Source: Primulina eburnea
Lineage: Eukaryota; Streptophyta; Magnoliopsida; Lamiales; Gesneriaceae
NCBI RefSeq assembly: GCF_022965805.1
Contig: NC_133104.1
Span: forward strand, 26,222,069 to 26,286,068
Length of the DNA: 64,000 bases
Reading direction: 5' to 3'
The notes under the pieces are model-generated. The model saw only the letters and a list, made by a program, of their open reading frames with translations, searched no databases and was not told the DNA's origin. A program made the translations under genes and the position numbers. This document shows positions 21,360-31,919 of the stretch, piece after piece. Every line of letters begins with the position of its first letter. Positions within the stretch are counted from its first letter, which is position 1.

Positions 21360-23371
21360 CCAAGCCTTATTAGTCCTTTGGGAACCCACATTTGTACAAT
21401 TCTTGGTGACCTTGTACTTCGGGTATCCAAAGATGTGTGTGCAACAGAAGGTCTGTTATTTCTAACAGTATGCATACCAAAATGTTGTTCTTCCCTTCTG
21501 TTTCTGTTTTCCAGTCTGTATCTCTTCTGAACAAGTTTAGAGTTGTAGTATTGGTAGTTTTTAACCTTCATAGGATGTTGTCTTCCAGAGTTGAATTCTT
21601 TTCTGAATCTAGAACTCTGGTCAACTTTTTTCTTAGGTTTAACGTAACCCAGACCATAGTGCATTCTTCTGTTCGTCAGATTTACATTCCTTTCAACTGA
21701 AGCAGTAGGTACTTCTGGTTCCTGTACCACACTGGATTTCACAAAGTGAATGTATTTCCCTTTGCACATATTCAGTGTTGGCTTAGTATTCGTTTCAGAA
21801 GTGCCTTCATTATTACAAAAACCGAGACCACTCCTATCTCCTGACTGTTTTTGTAATTCTTGCATCTTTTCCAATGAAACAGAAGACTTGTTCCAAGCAT
21901 TTACCAGTAGCGACAACTTCTAGTTTTCAGAAAGCACTTTCTGGTAATCTGCTTTGGCTTTTTCATTCTCAGTTATTAATTTACTCATCTTAACTTGTAA
22001 ATCATTGCAGCTGTCTACTTGCAAGCAAGTTAACTTACTGTTCTGATTTTTTAAGTTCTGATTTTCAATCTTAACTTCTTCAAATGATTGAGAAAGTCTG
22101 GAATACTCTTTTACCATTTCATGCAGTGCATCAATCAAGTCATTTCGTGTAAATTCACTAGAGTCAAAATCAAATACCTCTCCAGATGTCGAGGTTGAGT
22201 GATTGTCTGCCATTAGACATTTGAATTCTTCTGCATCACTGTCACTGGAATGACTTTCTGAGTCAGATGACTCAGAATTAGAGTCCGCCCACTTAGATTT
22301 GCTTTTCTTCGGCAATCATCGCTTTTCGATCTCTTCTGGATTTTGTGTCATTCCTCTTGTAATCCTTTCTCTTTTGATCATCCTTCTTTGGTTTAGGACA
22401 ATCAGCAATGAAGTGACCTATCTTTCCACAGTTGAAGCATCCCCTATCACCAGATGGTGAATCTTTCTTGAAGTTGCGATTGGGACCTTGATAGGTTCGA
22501 TGGTTTTTCTTCATAAACCTGGAGAATTTCTTTACAAATAAGGCCATAGCATCACTACTGATTTGTTCAGCAGTCTTCTCCATTGTATTGTCAATGATCA
22601 CGGCAGGTGATGCCTGAGGTACAACTGCAGCAGCAGTAGAGGAGGTCGAGGCAGTAGCAGTAAAAGCAGTAGCAGTAGCAGCAAAAGCCTTGGTGGGTAA
22701 GCTTGAAGGCTCTTCTCCACTTCTCACTTCCAATTCGAACTCGTAGGCCTTTAGATCGCAAATAAGTCGTGCAGTTCCAATTTGTTCAAATCTTTGGATA
22801 CTCTCATAGCCATTGTTTTAACATCCCATTCTCTGGGTAAGGCTCTCATCACCTTGAGGGCTATTTCTCTGTTGCTATGCTCTTTACCCAGAGCAGCTAG
22901 CTCATTGACCAAGCTACTGAATCTTTCATCAAACTCATTTAGAGTTTCAACAGCTCTCATTTTCAGATTTTCAAACTTCTGCATTGCTACAGACAGTTTA
23001 TTTTCTTTTGTTTGCTCATTTCCTTCACATATCTGGATGAGCTTTTCCCAAATATCCTTTGCAGTAGAGCACATTTTTATCTTGCTGAAAGTGTTCTTGT
23101 CAAGAGTTTTATACAGTATATCCTTCGCCACATTATCAAGATTGGCCTTCTTCTTATCTTCACTGGTCCATTCACTTCTTGCCTTTTCGACCATCTGTGG
23201 TGCACCGTCAGTAACAGCAACAACTGTGTTAGGCTTTAAGATTTTCAGTGGACCATCTGTGATGACATACCACAAGTCATCATCTTGTGCTGCAAGATGA
23301 GCTTGCATTCTTATCTTCCAGTCGTCAAAATCTTCCTTAGAGAACATAGGGATCTTGCTGAAGTGTGCCAT
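21350..23371 (-). pseudogene. gag: Copia gag of A (broken)
   Basis: Gag starts at ATG 23371 (MAHFSKIPMF), just downstream of the primer site; an upstream in-frame TTG is not needed. It is a UBN2-type copia Gag (WEKLIQICEG, LKVMRALPREWD). Relative to B there is a 1-base deletion near 22757, a 1-base insertion near 22310, and a CAG-to-TAG nonsense change at 21920-21922. Pieces: 22751-23371, 22293-22733 (with CCHC knuckle CFNCGKIGHFIADC), 21920-22315 (acidic, Ser-rich, coiled coil) and 21350-21916 (basic C terminus ending WVPKGLIRLGPK). It could not make a full Gag without repair or recoding. Confidence 0.85.
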
Positions 23372-23403
23372 TTGTTGTAGTGTTTCACAAACAAGAATAA
23401 CCT

Positions 23404-23415
23404 GCTCTGATACCA
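23404..23415 (-). other. Primer binding site of A (tRNA-iMet)
   Basis: Minus-strand TGGTATCAGAGC, two bases inside the 5' LTR. Confidence 0.95.
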
Positions 23416-23417
23416 AT

Positions 23418-24429
23418 TGTTGAGGATCGAACTTGAGTAGAGGGGGGGGGGGGGTGAATAAACTCTACATGTTTTTCGTTCTGATGAGGTACTAAAATCC
23501 TGTTAAGGATAGTAGTTGATCTTGTGCGAATACTTTCACCTGATTACAGTAGAACGTGCGGAAACAATCTGATGAAGTAGTTGAAACAACAATAAAGCAG
23601 TAGACAGCAGTTGTTTATGGAAGTTCGAAGATAAACTCTTCTACGTCTCCCCTTCTTCTGTTTCCAGAAAGTATAACTAAAAGACTTTGGATATTACAGT
23701 ACAACACTTGTACACACCCACTTCAGAAGGACTTACACCTCAGCCTACTGAAACTCTTAGTTTCTCAACTCACAAATATGCGAAATACAAAGTTCTGAAA
23801 AGACTCTTTTCAGATTACAGACTCTTCTGATAAAATATTAGTGCAGTAAAGATCGTGAAGAGTGTAAGAATTAGTAGCACAAGATGATCTACAAAAGATC
23901 AGATATAAGCTATGAAGCGTGTGCTACTTTTCTTTGTGTTGAACTTTTAAAATGCTCAAGGAAAACTGATATTCGTTTGATAAGAGAGTAGCTTTGTTCC
24001 TTGAAAATGATATTATGCGAAGTGTCACTTTAACAAGGATTTGATCCAAGTATATATAATCGACTGAGTTCAACGTTCACAATCAGAGAAGTCTTCAGAT
24101 AACTGATACAATCAGCTTTATTACCGAAATGGGTTCCTGCAGAAAAGCTATAAAACAATCAGTCTTGTTTTATACTTAATTGGGTAATACGCATTAAATG
24201 ACTCCGTATAGTATTTAATGCTACAATTAATACTAGTACTAGGAACTCTTTAACGGTAACAATTAAGATAGCAACGTTAGAAGTCATTCTCTACTGGTTT
24301 GTATTGTTATCCTTTTTCTACTGGTTTAGTTTTACTAGAGCAGCAGCTACTGATAATCTATTCTGTTGTTCTGGTCTGCTGGTCTACTGGTTTTAGTTAT
24401 CATCGCCACAATAAAATTCATATCTAACA
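23418..24429 (-). repeat. 5' LTR of A
   Basis: 1012 bp, matching 13001-14008. A minus-strand TATATATA-type box lies at about 24049-24058. A run of 13 G spans 23442-23454 (12 in the other LTR). Confidence 0.95.
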
Positions 24430-24434
24430 TCATG
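24430..24434. other. Target site duplication of A (right)
   Basis: TCATG, matched by 12996-13000. Confidence 0.9.
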
Positions 24435-24928
24435 TCTCCTCATCAACATACTCACCTGCATCGATCAAGTCTAGTGAGTCTAAAGACTCAACACGTATAA
24501 ACTGGGAATAACGAGTATTACATAATAAAACCACATACAACTTCAAAATATAACATATATACTTGAAACTTAAACTTTGCGTAATAAACTTGAACTCTTA
24601 ATAAACTTAAACTTTCATAATAACTTTGAACTCTCATAAACTTCTTTGAACTTGAACATACATACTTTGAAACTTGAACTTGCATAATAACTTGAACTTT
24701 CAGGAACTTGAGCTTTGCATAAACTTTGAACATACATGCATACATAATATGACGTGCCATCACATAAACTTTTCTTTAAACATGATTTCATACTTCAACA
24801 TACTTAACTTCATCATTTTGCGTAGAGGATGTTTCAAAGCAAGTGACCCATAACATAATAAATATCTGATCAGACAAACCACAGTACTGGGCTGACAGGG
24901 ACGTATCCACTGCCACATACATGAGATC

Positions 24929-25084
24929 CCTGTTCATAATTTAACAGGCCAGTTGATCCACGTTCATAATTTAACGCTTCACAACCACGATCTAACCCGT
25001 TCATAATTTAACGGGCGGATTGGTCCCCGTTCATAATTTAACGCTTTCCAATCCTAACTTCAAACCCGTTCATAATTTAACGGG
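24929..25084. repeat. Array of five stem-loop motifs
   Basis: CGTT-CATAATTT-AACG occurs five times (about 24931, 24961, 24998, 25028, 25067; the first reads TGTT/AACA). Copies 3 and 5 have arms CCCGTT/AACGGG. Copy 1 has CCTGTT/AACAGG, so both arms changed together and pairing is kept. D has only a weak single equivalent near 1040. Confidence 0.8.
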
Positions 25085-25917
25085 GTGGAGAGGTCCTCGG
25101 CCACGTTCACCGACTTCCAAACCCATTCACTTTTGGTCACAAGACATTTAGCATACCTCAAAAACTTCAAATATTTTCTTTGCACGTCATACATACTTAC
25201 TTACTTTGCATTGAGGGATTCGTTGGATGTCAATCGGGTCGTTGCTGCAACATACTAATATGAATACATAAACTTAACTTGTACAACTTAAATGTAAATG
25301 TAATGCTTAATCCCAAGCTAAATAGATTCTTAGAACATTCTATAATGTCCCATGACATAACCCTGTAAAACATCATATTAAACCATGGTATAAAACCTCA
25401 AATCAAACCTTAAATAATAAAAGAATATACCTAAAATCTGAAGGTACACGGACCCCGTCCCTAGGTTCGTATCATGGTCCGTGTCCGTGCGCTTAAAAAT
25501 TGTTGTGATGAAATAAGAAGGCACACGGACACCGTGCCTACCTCCGTGTCCGCTCTGTTCGACGAATTATTTTATGAAAATTTTGCGACATGTCTATTCT
25601 CCCAATTAACACATAAGGCATCAAGATTCATCACCATGAGACCATTCTAGGACACCATAACAATGAACTAAACTTTTATAATCACCCTACAATTCATACG
25701 ACCCAAAATATTGTCATTTATATTAAAGTTTATTTCTTACGACATCTTAATAATTCAAGCTCTTAACGACATGAATCAAAACCTCAAAAATACTCTAAAC
25801 ATCATTACTAACTTTCTTATATGCAGCAACGATCACCCGTCGATCCCCAACAAAGCCTGCAACATAAAAACTTCAAGAACATATTAAAATTCATAACTTT
25901 CTTGAAACATGATTTGA

Positions 25918-26250
25918 GCAGTCATACTAAAAACACCATAACTCACTCGTTTTAATCCAAATAACTCGAATTTTATATCAAATCGAACGTATCGAAATGA
26001 TCTACGTTTTTGTAACAAAAAGTTTTCTCAAAATATGTACCGAAAAATCGCAGTTTTCGAAAGAACAGCGAAACATGAGTTTTCGGATTTAAAAATAGCA
26101 GTCATACTAAAAACACCATAACTCACTCGTTTTTAATCAAAATAACTCGAATTTTATATCAAATCGAACGTATCAAAAAGATCTACGTTTTTGTAAAGAA
26201 AGGTTTTCTCAAAATATGTACCGAAAAATCGCAGTATTTTACAGAACAAC
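25918..26250 (-). repeat. Tandem ~180-bp units (second LTR)
   Basis: Counterpart of the duplication at 8111-8465, starting at CAGTCATACTAAAAA near 25919 and 26099. Confidence 0.85.
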
Positions 26251-27512
26251 AAAAACGTGAATTTGGTGATCCAAAATTGTTTCAAACTTGATCTAGACGT
26301 GATTGCTCAAACTTCTACGCATCGCACATATAATTTTTGCATAAATAACAACACAACGCATAATATGACAAGATCGATGCATCAAGAACAGAATATACGT
26401 GCCTTTTGATATTTAAAAATACCATAACGACGATACCGAAGCGGAGATGATACGGGAGGCGATCCGGGACGAACGTAGCTCGCTTTTCTTTGAAGAAAAC
26501 TCACTAAAACTTGCAGGAAATTTGTAAAGGAAAGGAACGATGCTTGTTGAAAGGAAAGGGGAGAGAAGAGGGATAATATGGAGGTTGATGGAGAAGAGTT
26601 TAACAAACACTTCTCTTCCCTTTAGTCAAAAGAAGTAATAACATGTGTGTTTTGTTTTAACAATAAAGGTGTGTGTGTGTACGTGTATGAATATATATAT
26701 AATTGAATATATGTGTGAGTGATATGGAGATTATTGACAAAAGAGTTTAACACAAAATTCTCTTCTCTTTTAGTCAAATAAAATAATAGAATTGTGTTTA
26801 TTGTTTTTGTGTATGTGATATACGTGTGTGTATGTAATATGCATAATTGAAGGTGTGTGTGTGTCTATTAGTCAAAAGAAGTAGGAGAAACGTGTGGGTG
26901 TGTCTAATTAGATATCATTTGTGCTAACTAATAAATAAAATACTAATAAAAATGCTAACCCACTTTAATTTAAAATAAACTTTTCAATTAAAATAACACA
27001 CACAAAAATACTAATTTTAAAAATCTTAAACTTTTAAAATTACTAATTAAATGATTTAGGTTTAAAATTACTAAACCTAAACAAATCATTTAAATTGCCC
27101 CTATCTCAACTTAAAATAAAATGTCACAATTAGAATCACTAAAATCCACATTTGATAAACTTTTAAAATTTAAACTCCTAAAATAACTTAATATTTAAAT
27201 TAGGTTTTTAAAAATATTAACACTTCATAAATCATTTAAAATGTCTCATACCTAACTTAAAATAAAATATCACATTAAAATTTACTAAAAATCGTCCCGG
27301 TCTCCTTTCCTCGATCTCGCCTCGAATAATCGTCTGAAACATAAAACTCAAGAAACATGTTAACATACATTAAATAAACATAAATAATTAAAATAATAAA
27401 TTTCATAAATTAAATGAAAGCATACATTAAAATCATATAATAAAATACATAAGAAATTTAAAAACTTGCACTCACGAGGTTTATGCGGACTTCTAATTTT
27501 CGAGACATCACA

Positions 27513-28242
27513 TCGAGAAACAAATTCAAATTGCAACGAACATATTTTATGAGTCTTGGTGTACGGTCTCATTGCCTCTATAAATACCAGACCAAGATCA
27601 TCAATACACAAGTGCGTGGAAAAATATATATGAAAATGTAAAAGAAGAAGGGGACGCATAATGCACATCAGCTTACAAGAAGCAATCAGCTCAGATTTAA
27701 GGGAACACTTCAAAGTGTTATCAGCTTAGTTTAGAAGCACTTTTCCCTCAGTGTATGAGAACACCTTCGTGCTGTATTCATAGTTGAGTTCTTACACACA
27801 CACATACAATCACTCACATACATACAGAAAATAGAGCGTATTGGATAGCTGAGTGAGTCTTGCACAAAGACAATAAAATTGTATATGTTGTCTTTAAAAC
27901 AATTTTTTGCTGGAAGATGCTGCCTTCAATCTAGACTAGGAGTTCAGTTAGGCAGTAGGGTAAGTCTTAAGCTTAGTGGTTTTGTACAAGACGTTATATA
28001 AATCAAAGTCTTCTAGTGCATCTACATGAGGTGGTAGAAGGGGTGACGTAGGAGCATTTGAAGTCTCCGAACATCCACAAAATATCTTGTATACTTAAAT
28101 ATTTAAATATTGTTTTCAAACTGATTTGTTATAAGTTCAGTTCTCACCATAACTGAACTGATATACGCATGAACTGATCCTCCTTATATCAGTTAATCAG
28201 TTAACCAAGTTAAAAGGATTTCAAACTAGTTAGGTTTCTTAA
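27513..28242 (+). mobile_element. Fragment of a plus-strand copia-type LTR
   Basis: This is the right flank of D'. It has a TATA box (CTATAAATA, about 27576-27584), a GTGCTGTATTCATAGTTGAG block, and a GGGGTGACGTAGGAGCATTT / GTCTCCGAACATCC block that I recall from the R-U5 part of Sirevirus-type LTRs. No second LTR or internal region is seen. The 3' part (28110-28210) is rich in AACTGA/CAGTTA motifs, as in E. Family call from memory. Confidence 0.45.
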
Positions 28243-29199
28243 CGAAAAATTTCCCTCCAGATCGAGCCATGCACGCAGGGACACAACACCTCCCGAATCC
28301 GACTCCTCACGCAATTACACGCCTATACGTCATGGCTCGCCCTTAACCATACGAACCAGCCTAGCACCGACTCACCAGGACCCTGACTCAAACTCTCCAC
28401 TGAGTGAACCAGGGCTTGGAATAGGCCTGCACGTAGCCGCCGCGACTCAAAACCCGACCGAAACATCCCAAACCCTAAAACCATGAAACTCGATCGACCC
28501 TTGCATGTACGATCTCCAAATCCGACCTTCACTCCTTGACGCTTTCCAACATGATATAACACAACCCTTACACCTAGACCTAGCAGCCCCTTGCACAAGA
28601 ATCATGCAATGTGAGTTACATAAAGAAGATATTCATATTTCATGTCCAAACCGTACAAAATTGATGCACATGATAACTCTATGAATTCCTCATGCAAACA
28701 CACACAATTCAAAATATAACAATGTGAATGATGAGAAAATGGATTTATGGCGTGCCTTTGTGATTAAACGCTCGAAACCTTTGCGTAGAACGTGCACCAG
28801 ATAGACGGGGAGAGATTTCTTTGCAAAAACCTAAGGATAAATCGAAGGTGGCTGCTGAATAAATTCGAAAATGTTGCTACTGAATGGGAGAAGGGGGCGA
28901 CCGAATTGTTACACTAGGTTTAGGGTTTGATAGTGTAGGGTTAAATCCATATATTAAGTGCAAATGGGCCACTAATTAAAAATAAAGGGGTTAAAAAATG
29001 ATTTTGAGCCCATTAAGCAATAAATAATCCCATTAAGCACAATAATACTCCCAAAAATATTTCGTTTAGGTAAGATTTTGAAAATATTGCCCGCACCCTC
29101 AAAATGTCCTCCGACTTACTAAAATTTGCATACAGGTTTAAAATATGACCCCGTGAGTAAAAATACCTCACCAAGGCCCAACTTCGAAAACCTCACTTA
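28243..29199 (-). repeat. Fragment of a divergent long LTR related to F
   Basis: No gene seen. The layout resembles part of the F LTR (GCGTGCCTTTGTGATTAAACG compares loosely with F near 30300; an A/T-rich AAGGGGTTAA block follows). Direct homology to the F 5' LTR is not evident. It is probably an older LTR fragment truncated on both sides. Confidence 0.4.
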
Positions 29200-30998
29200 A
29201 ACTTTAACTCAAAGAGACAACTCGATTTTAAATCTTTAAAAACACCCAAAAATATCCAGTAACTTGCTGGAAATTCAATATTAGGACATATGTTTTAAAA
29301 TGACTCAATTCGCTTACTGGATGGCTCGTTTACACCGTTTTCGCGTTTTTGGTTAAACAAAAGACCAAACTATTCTCCCGACAACCAACCCGAGACCAGT
29401 CCTTTATTGACATCCTAAGACACAATTTAAGCTGCTGGAAGTCCCCAAACCCAATAAAAAATCGAAAACATGAATTTAAAATTTAACATAGGCTCGTTTC
29501 GCCCTTTTTTTGACATGTTCGGGCAATTTAAGACCCCGGACGGACCACGGCTCGCAACGACCCTGAACCAGGCCCTAGAACCCTTACTTTGAGACTAAAT
29601 AAGACCATGATCAGGCCCATTTGGACACAAACCAGACAACCTAAGCTCCAAACCCTTCACAACAGCAGCTCACTGAATGGCTCTTCACGTGTAGCCAAGG
29701 AACAAATGCTCCAGCGGCTGTGGATGCCCTTCACTCGACTTTTGGATCACACTAGACTCTCCCAAGGACCCTTAGGCACGTCACAAGCCCCTGGCTCAGC
29801 CATTTAACTTAACCCTTAGCCATAGGAAACCCCACGCACCAAAACAGCACCACATGTGCATGTTTATGGTGTATTGGCTACAACGCTCGACCGACCCAAA
29901 AAGATCCGACCGAACCATCCCTAGAACATCCTAGGACCCTTATCCTTTCCTCAAGACCACGGCTAGAGTCCCATGCAGCCACCATGGTCGTAGGAACACC
30001 AAAGCTGCACCCTTCTCCATTACGGCATGCACGCGTTTGCGTGCAGGGCTGGACAGCCACCTTGCGCTTTTCGTTGTGAATTTTATCCATTCAAACCTCC
30101 TCTTAAACGTCTAGTCCAGCCCTTGAATACCTTGGTTTGCATCCCTCCTACAACAATTCAAAAAACATCAAAACGCTTTTATGAAAACATGAGATGCACA
30201 TGTAGGAAGTTGAAAACCATCATCCTTGTAAATATTACACACAAAATCATAATACATGCAATAATATGGATTGAATGGTGAATGAAAAAGGTTCCAAAGC
30301 ATGCCATTGCTCCTTTATTCTTACGAGATACGAGAGACGATGCGACGAGGGACGAACAGGACGTGAAAACTCCCTTCCTTCCTTCCTCTAAGGATCAGTA
30401 ACCTAGAGTCCTAGTGTGTGTGTGTGTGTATGTGTTCTGAATCTGTGTGAGTGGCATGAGTTATATGGTGTAGGGTGGATAGGTTTTATTTAAATAGACC
30501 ATTAGGTTGTTAAGTGAGCTTAAGTTTACATAATGGGTCTTAATTATTTAGTTAATTCCTTGCTAATCAAGGCCCATTAAGGGGTTAATTAAATATATAA
30601 TTAATCCTACTAAAAGTCATAAAAATATTTAAAAATATTTGGTGCTAATCGTTTCTAGTATCGTGCGTCCGAAACTCCTTATTCCCTAGCAAAAGTTTTT
30701 TATCGATTAAGTTCGTCCCTTGCTATAAATAGATTTCCGCTTTCCTATTTTGGAATTATTAAATATTGAACTTTATTTATAACTTTCTAAAATTAGACTA
30801 CAAAAAGTTCGTCCCCGGTTCTCTCGCTTCTGTCGTGCATCGCGTATTCGACTACAAAAAGTTCACATTCATAGCATTCGATTAAATAATCATTAAACCA
30901 TGCAAATACTAAAACATGCTTCTAGACCACTCATTTAAATAATTTTCAATAATTTTTATGCATGGATGTGCTTAGTGTTCGGGTTTTTGGGTGTTACA
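29200..30998 (-). repeat. 3' LTR of F (truncated)
   Basis: Aligns with 33016-34779, for example TATCCAGTAACTTGCTGG at both about 29250 and 33070. Ends GTGTTACA at 30998. Confidence 0.75.
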
Positions 30999-31919
30999 AT
31001 TCCTCTTCCCTTAAATAGAATTCCATCCTCGAAATTTGTCTTGTCTTGATTATTAAAAAGCTTAGGTTCCCTCATTCACCTCATACTTAATCTGATTGGC
31101 TTAAGTTTTGCATTCTATAACGTTTTTGCTGCGTACTCTAATGCTTTTCCTTACTTGCTGGCTACATTCTAATAGACCTTTTTTTATTTTTCATAAAGTA
31201 GCAACCTAAATCCCAAACTTCTCGGGTTATTCATTAAGCCTAAATTATCGCATTCGCTCAACCTATCGAATTAAATGAAAAAACGACTCTATTAATTTTT
31301 GAAAATTTCTAAAATGACCACATAATTTTCCTAAAATTGCAATGAAGACCCAAAATTCTCGAATTCTCAAATTTAGCTCCAAATTTTCGCATTTTAGACC
31401 TCCAAATTTTCGGATTCATACAACTAAGCCCTTATATCTTAGCATAATCACCCTCAATATTTTCGAAAACTTGCAATTAAGTCCCTCAAATTATTCTAAT
31501 TCAGTCCCTAAGTTCATGATTCCTAAAAAATTCAACCCACAACATCTCTTCAAAATTCTATTCCTACACAATGTAGAATTCGGAATAAGCAGTCCAAATC
31601 ACCAAGTTCAATTTTCCTCGACTTAATTTTAGGTAGTGCAAAATTCTAGATACAGAAAAACTAAATTCTCCTTACGTCTCTGAAGAATAATTGTACACAT
31701 GTCCAAACTGCGAAACCAACATGCATTTTAAAATAAAAGGCATCTAACATTTATATTTGGCAGTCATTAAAGCTACATCTAAACAATTAAATAAATAATA
31801 AGATAATAAAAAATTTTAAGCAAAAAAACTCACAGACATTGAGGCGTGACTTCTCGAGCTCCTCGAAAACAGCAGCATGCATATTAACCCTTTTCAAGAA
31901 CCATCGTTCTGACACCAAC
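30999..31919 (-). other. Interior of F with polypurine tract and primer site
   Basis: Minus-strand TATTTAAGGGAAGAGGAAT borders the 3' LTR. TGGTGTCAGAAC (31906-31917), a mutated tRNA-iMet site, borders the 5' LTR. Between them are only degenerate repeats of the type also seen in D and D'. Confidence 0.65.

Larger units (their letters stand above)
13001..24429 (-). mobile_element. Copia element A, complete, ~11.4 kb, with ORF3 cassette
   Basis: The termini are TGTTGAGG...TCTAACA. The 5-bp target duplication TCATG lies at 12996-13000 and 24430-24434. Minus-strand order: 5' LTR, tRNA-Met primer site, gag, pol (protease, integrase, reverse transcriptase, RNase H), a region with an antisense small ORF, ORF3, polypurine tract, 3' LTR. 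Domain order PR-IN-RT-RH marks it as Ty1/copia. The large size and extra 3' ORF are reminiscent of Sireviruses, but I cannot assign the clade. The LTRs differ at only about six sites plus a few indels by eye, so it is young. Confidence 0.9.
7685..27512 (-). mobile_element. Element D': long-LTR gypsy-type element without pol, split by copia A
   Basis: On the minus strand the order is: 5' LTR (27512 down to 24430, then 13000 to 12529 after the copia A insertion), primer site (12512-12523), internal region, polypurine tract (9709-9726), then the start of the 3' LTR (9708 to 7685). D is inserted there, so the end of the 3' LTR is off-window. The LTRs begin TGTGATGTCTCG on the minus strand. 7685-9708 and 25502-27512 match closely. 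Both ends of the internal region are homologous to those of D. There is no gag or pol, so it is non-autonomous. Confidence 0.75.
24430..27512 (-). repeat. 5' LTR of D', 5' portion
   Basis: This resumes directly after copia A with the second copy of the target duplication. 25502-27512 equals 7685-9708. It contains the stem-loop array (24929-25084), a tandem ~180-bp duplication (25918-26250), and the shared LTR core motif at about 24440-24490. Ends CATCACA at 27512. Confidence 0.8.

Noticed and set aside
22782..23300. Plus-strand ORF opposite gag (172 aa)
   Set aside because: Mirror frame of the gag coding sequence; B has a shorter version only because the coding strand is conserved.
24929..25084. 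CRISPR-like repeat-spacer array
   Set aside because: Repeats are short and spacers irregular, the repeat lies in a retrotransposon LTR of a plant genome, and there are no cas genes.
27360..27713. ORF spanning the end of D' and its flank
   Set aside because: It crosses an element boundary at 27512, so it is not an old gene; no domain.
28323..30281. Several GC-richer ORFs (91, 72, 70 and 84 aa) as host exons
   Set aside because: They lie in LTR sequence, parts of which are repeated at 33016-34779 without frame conservation.
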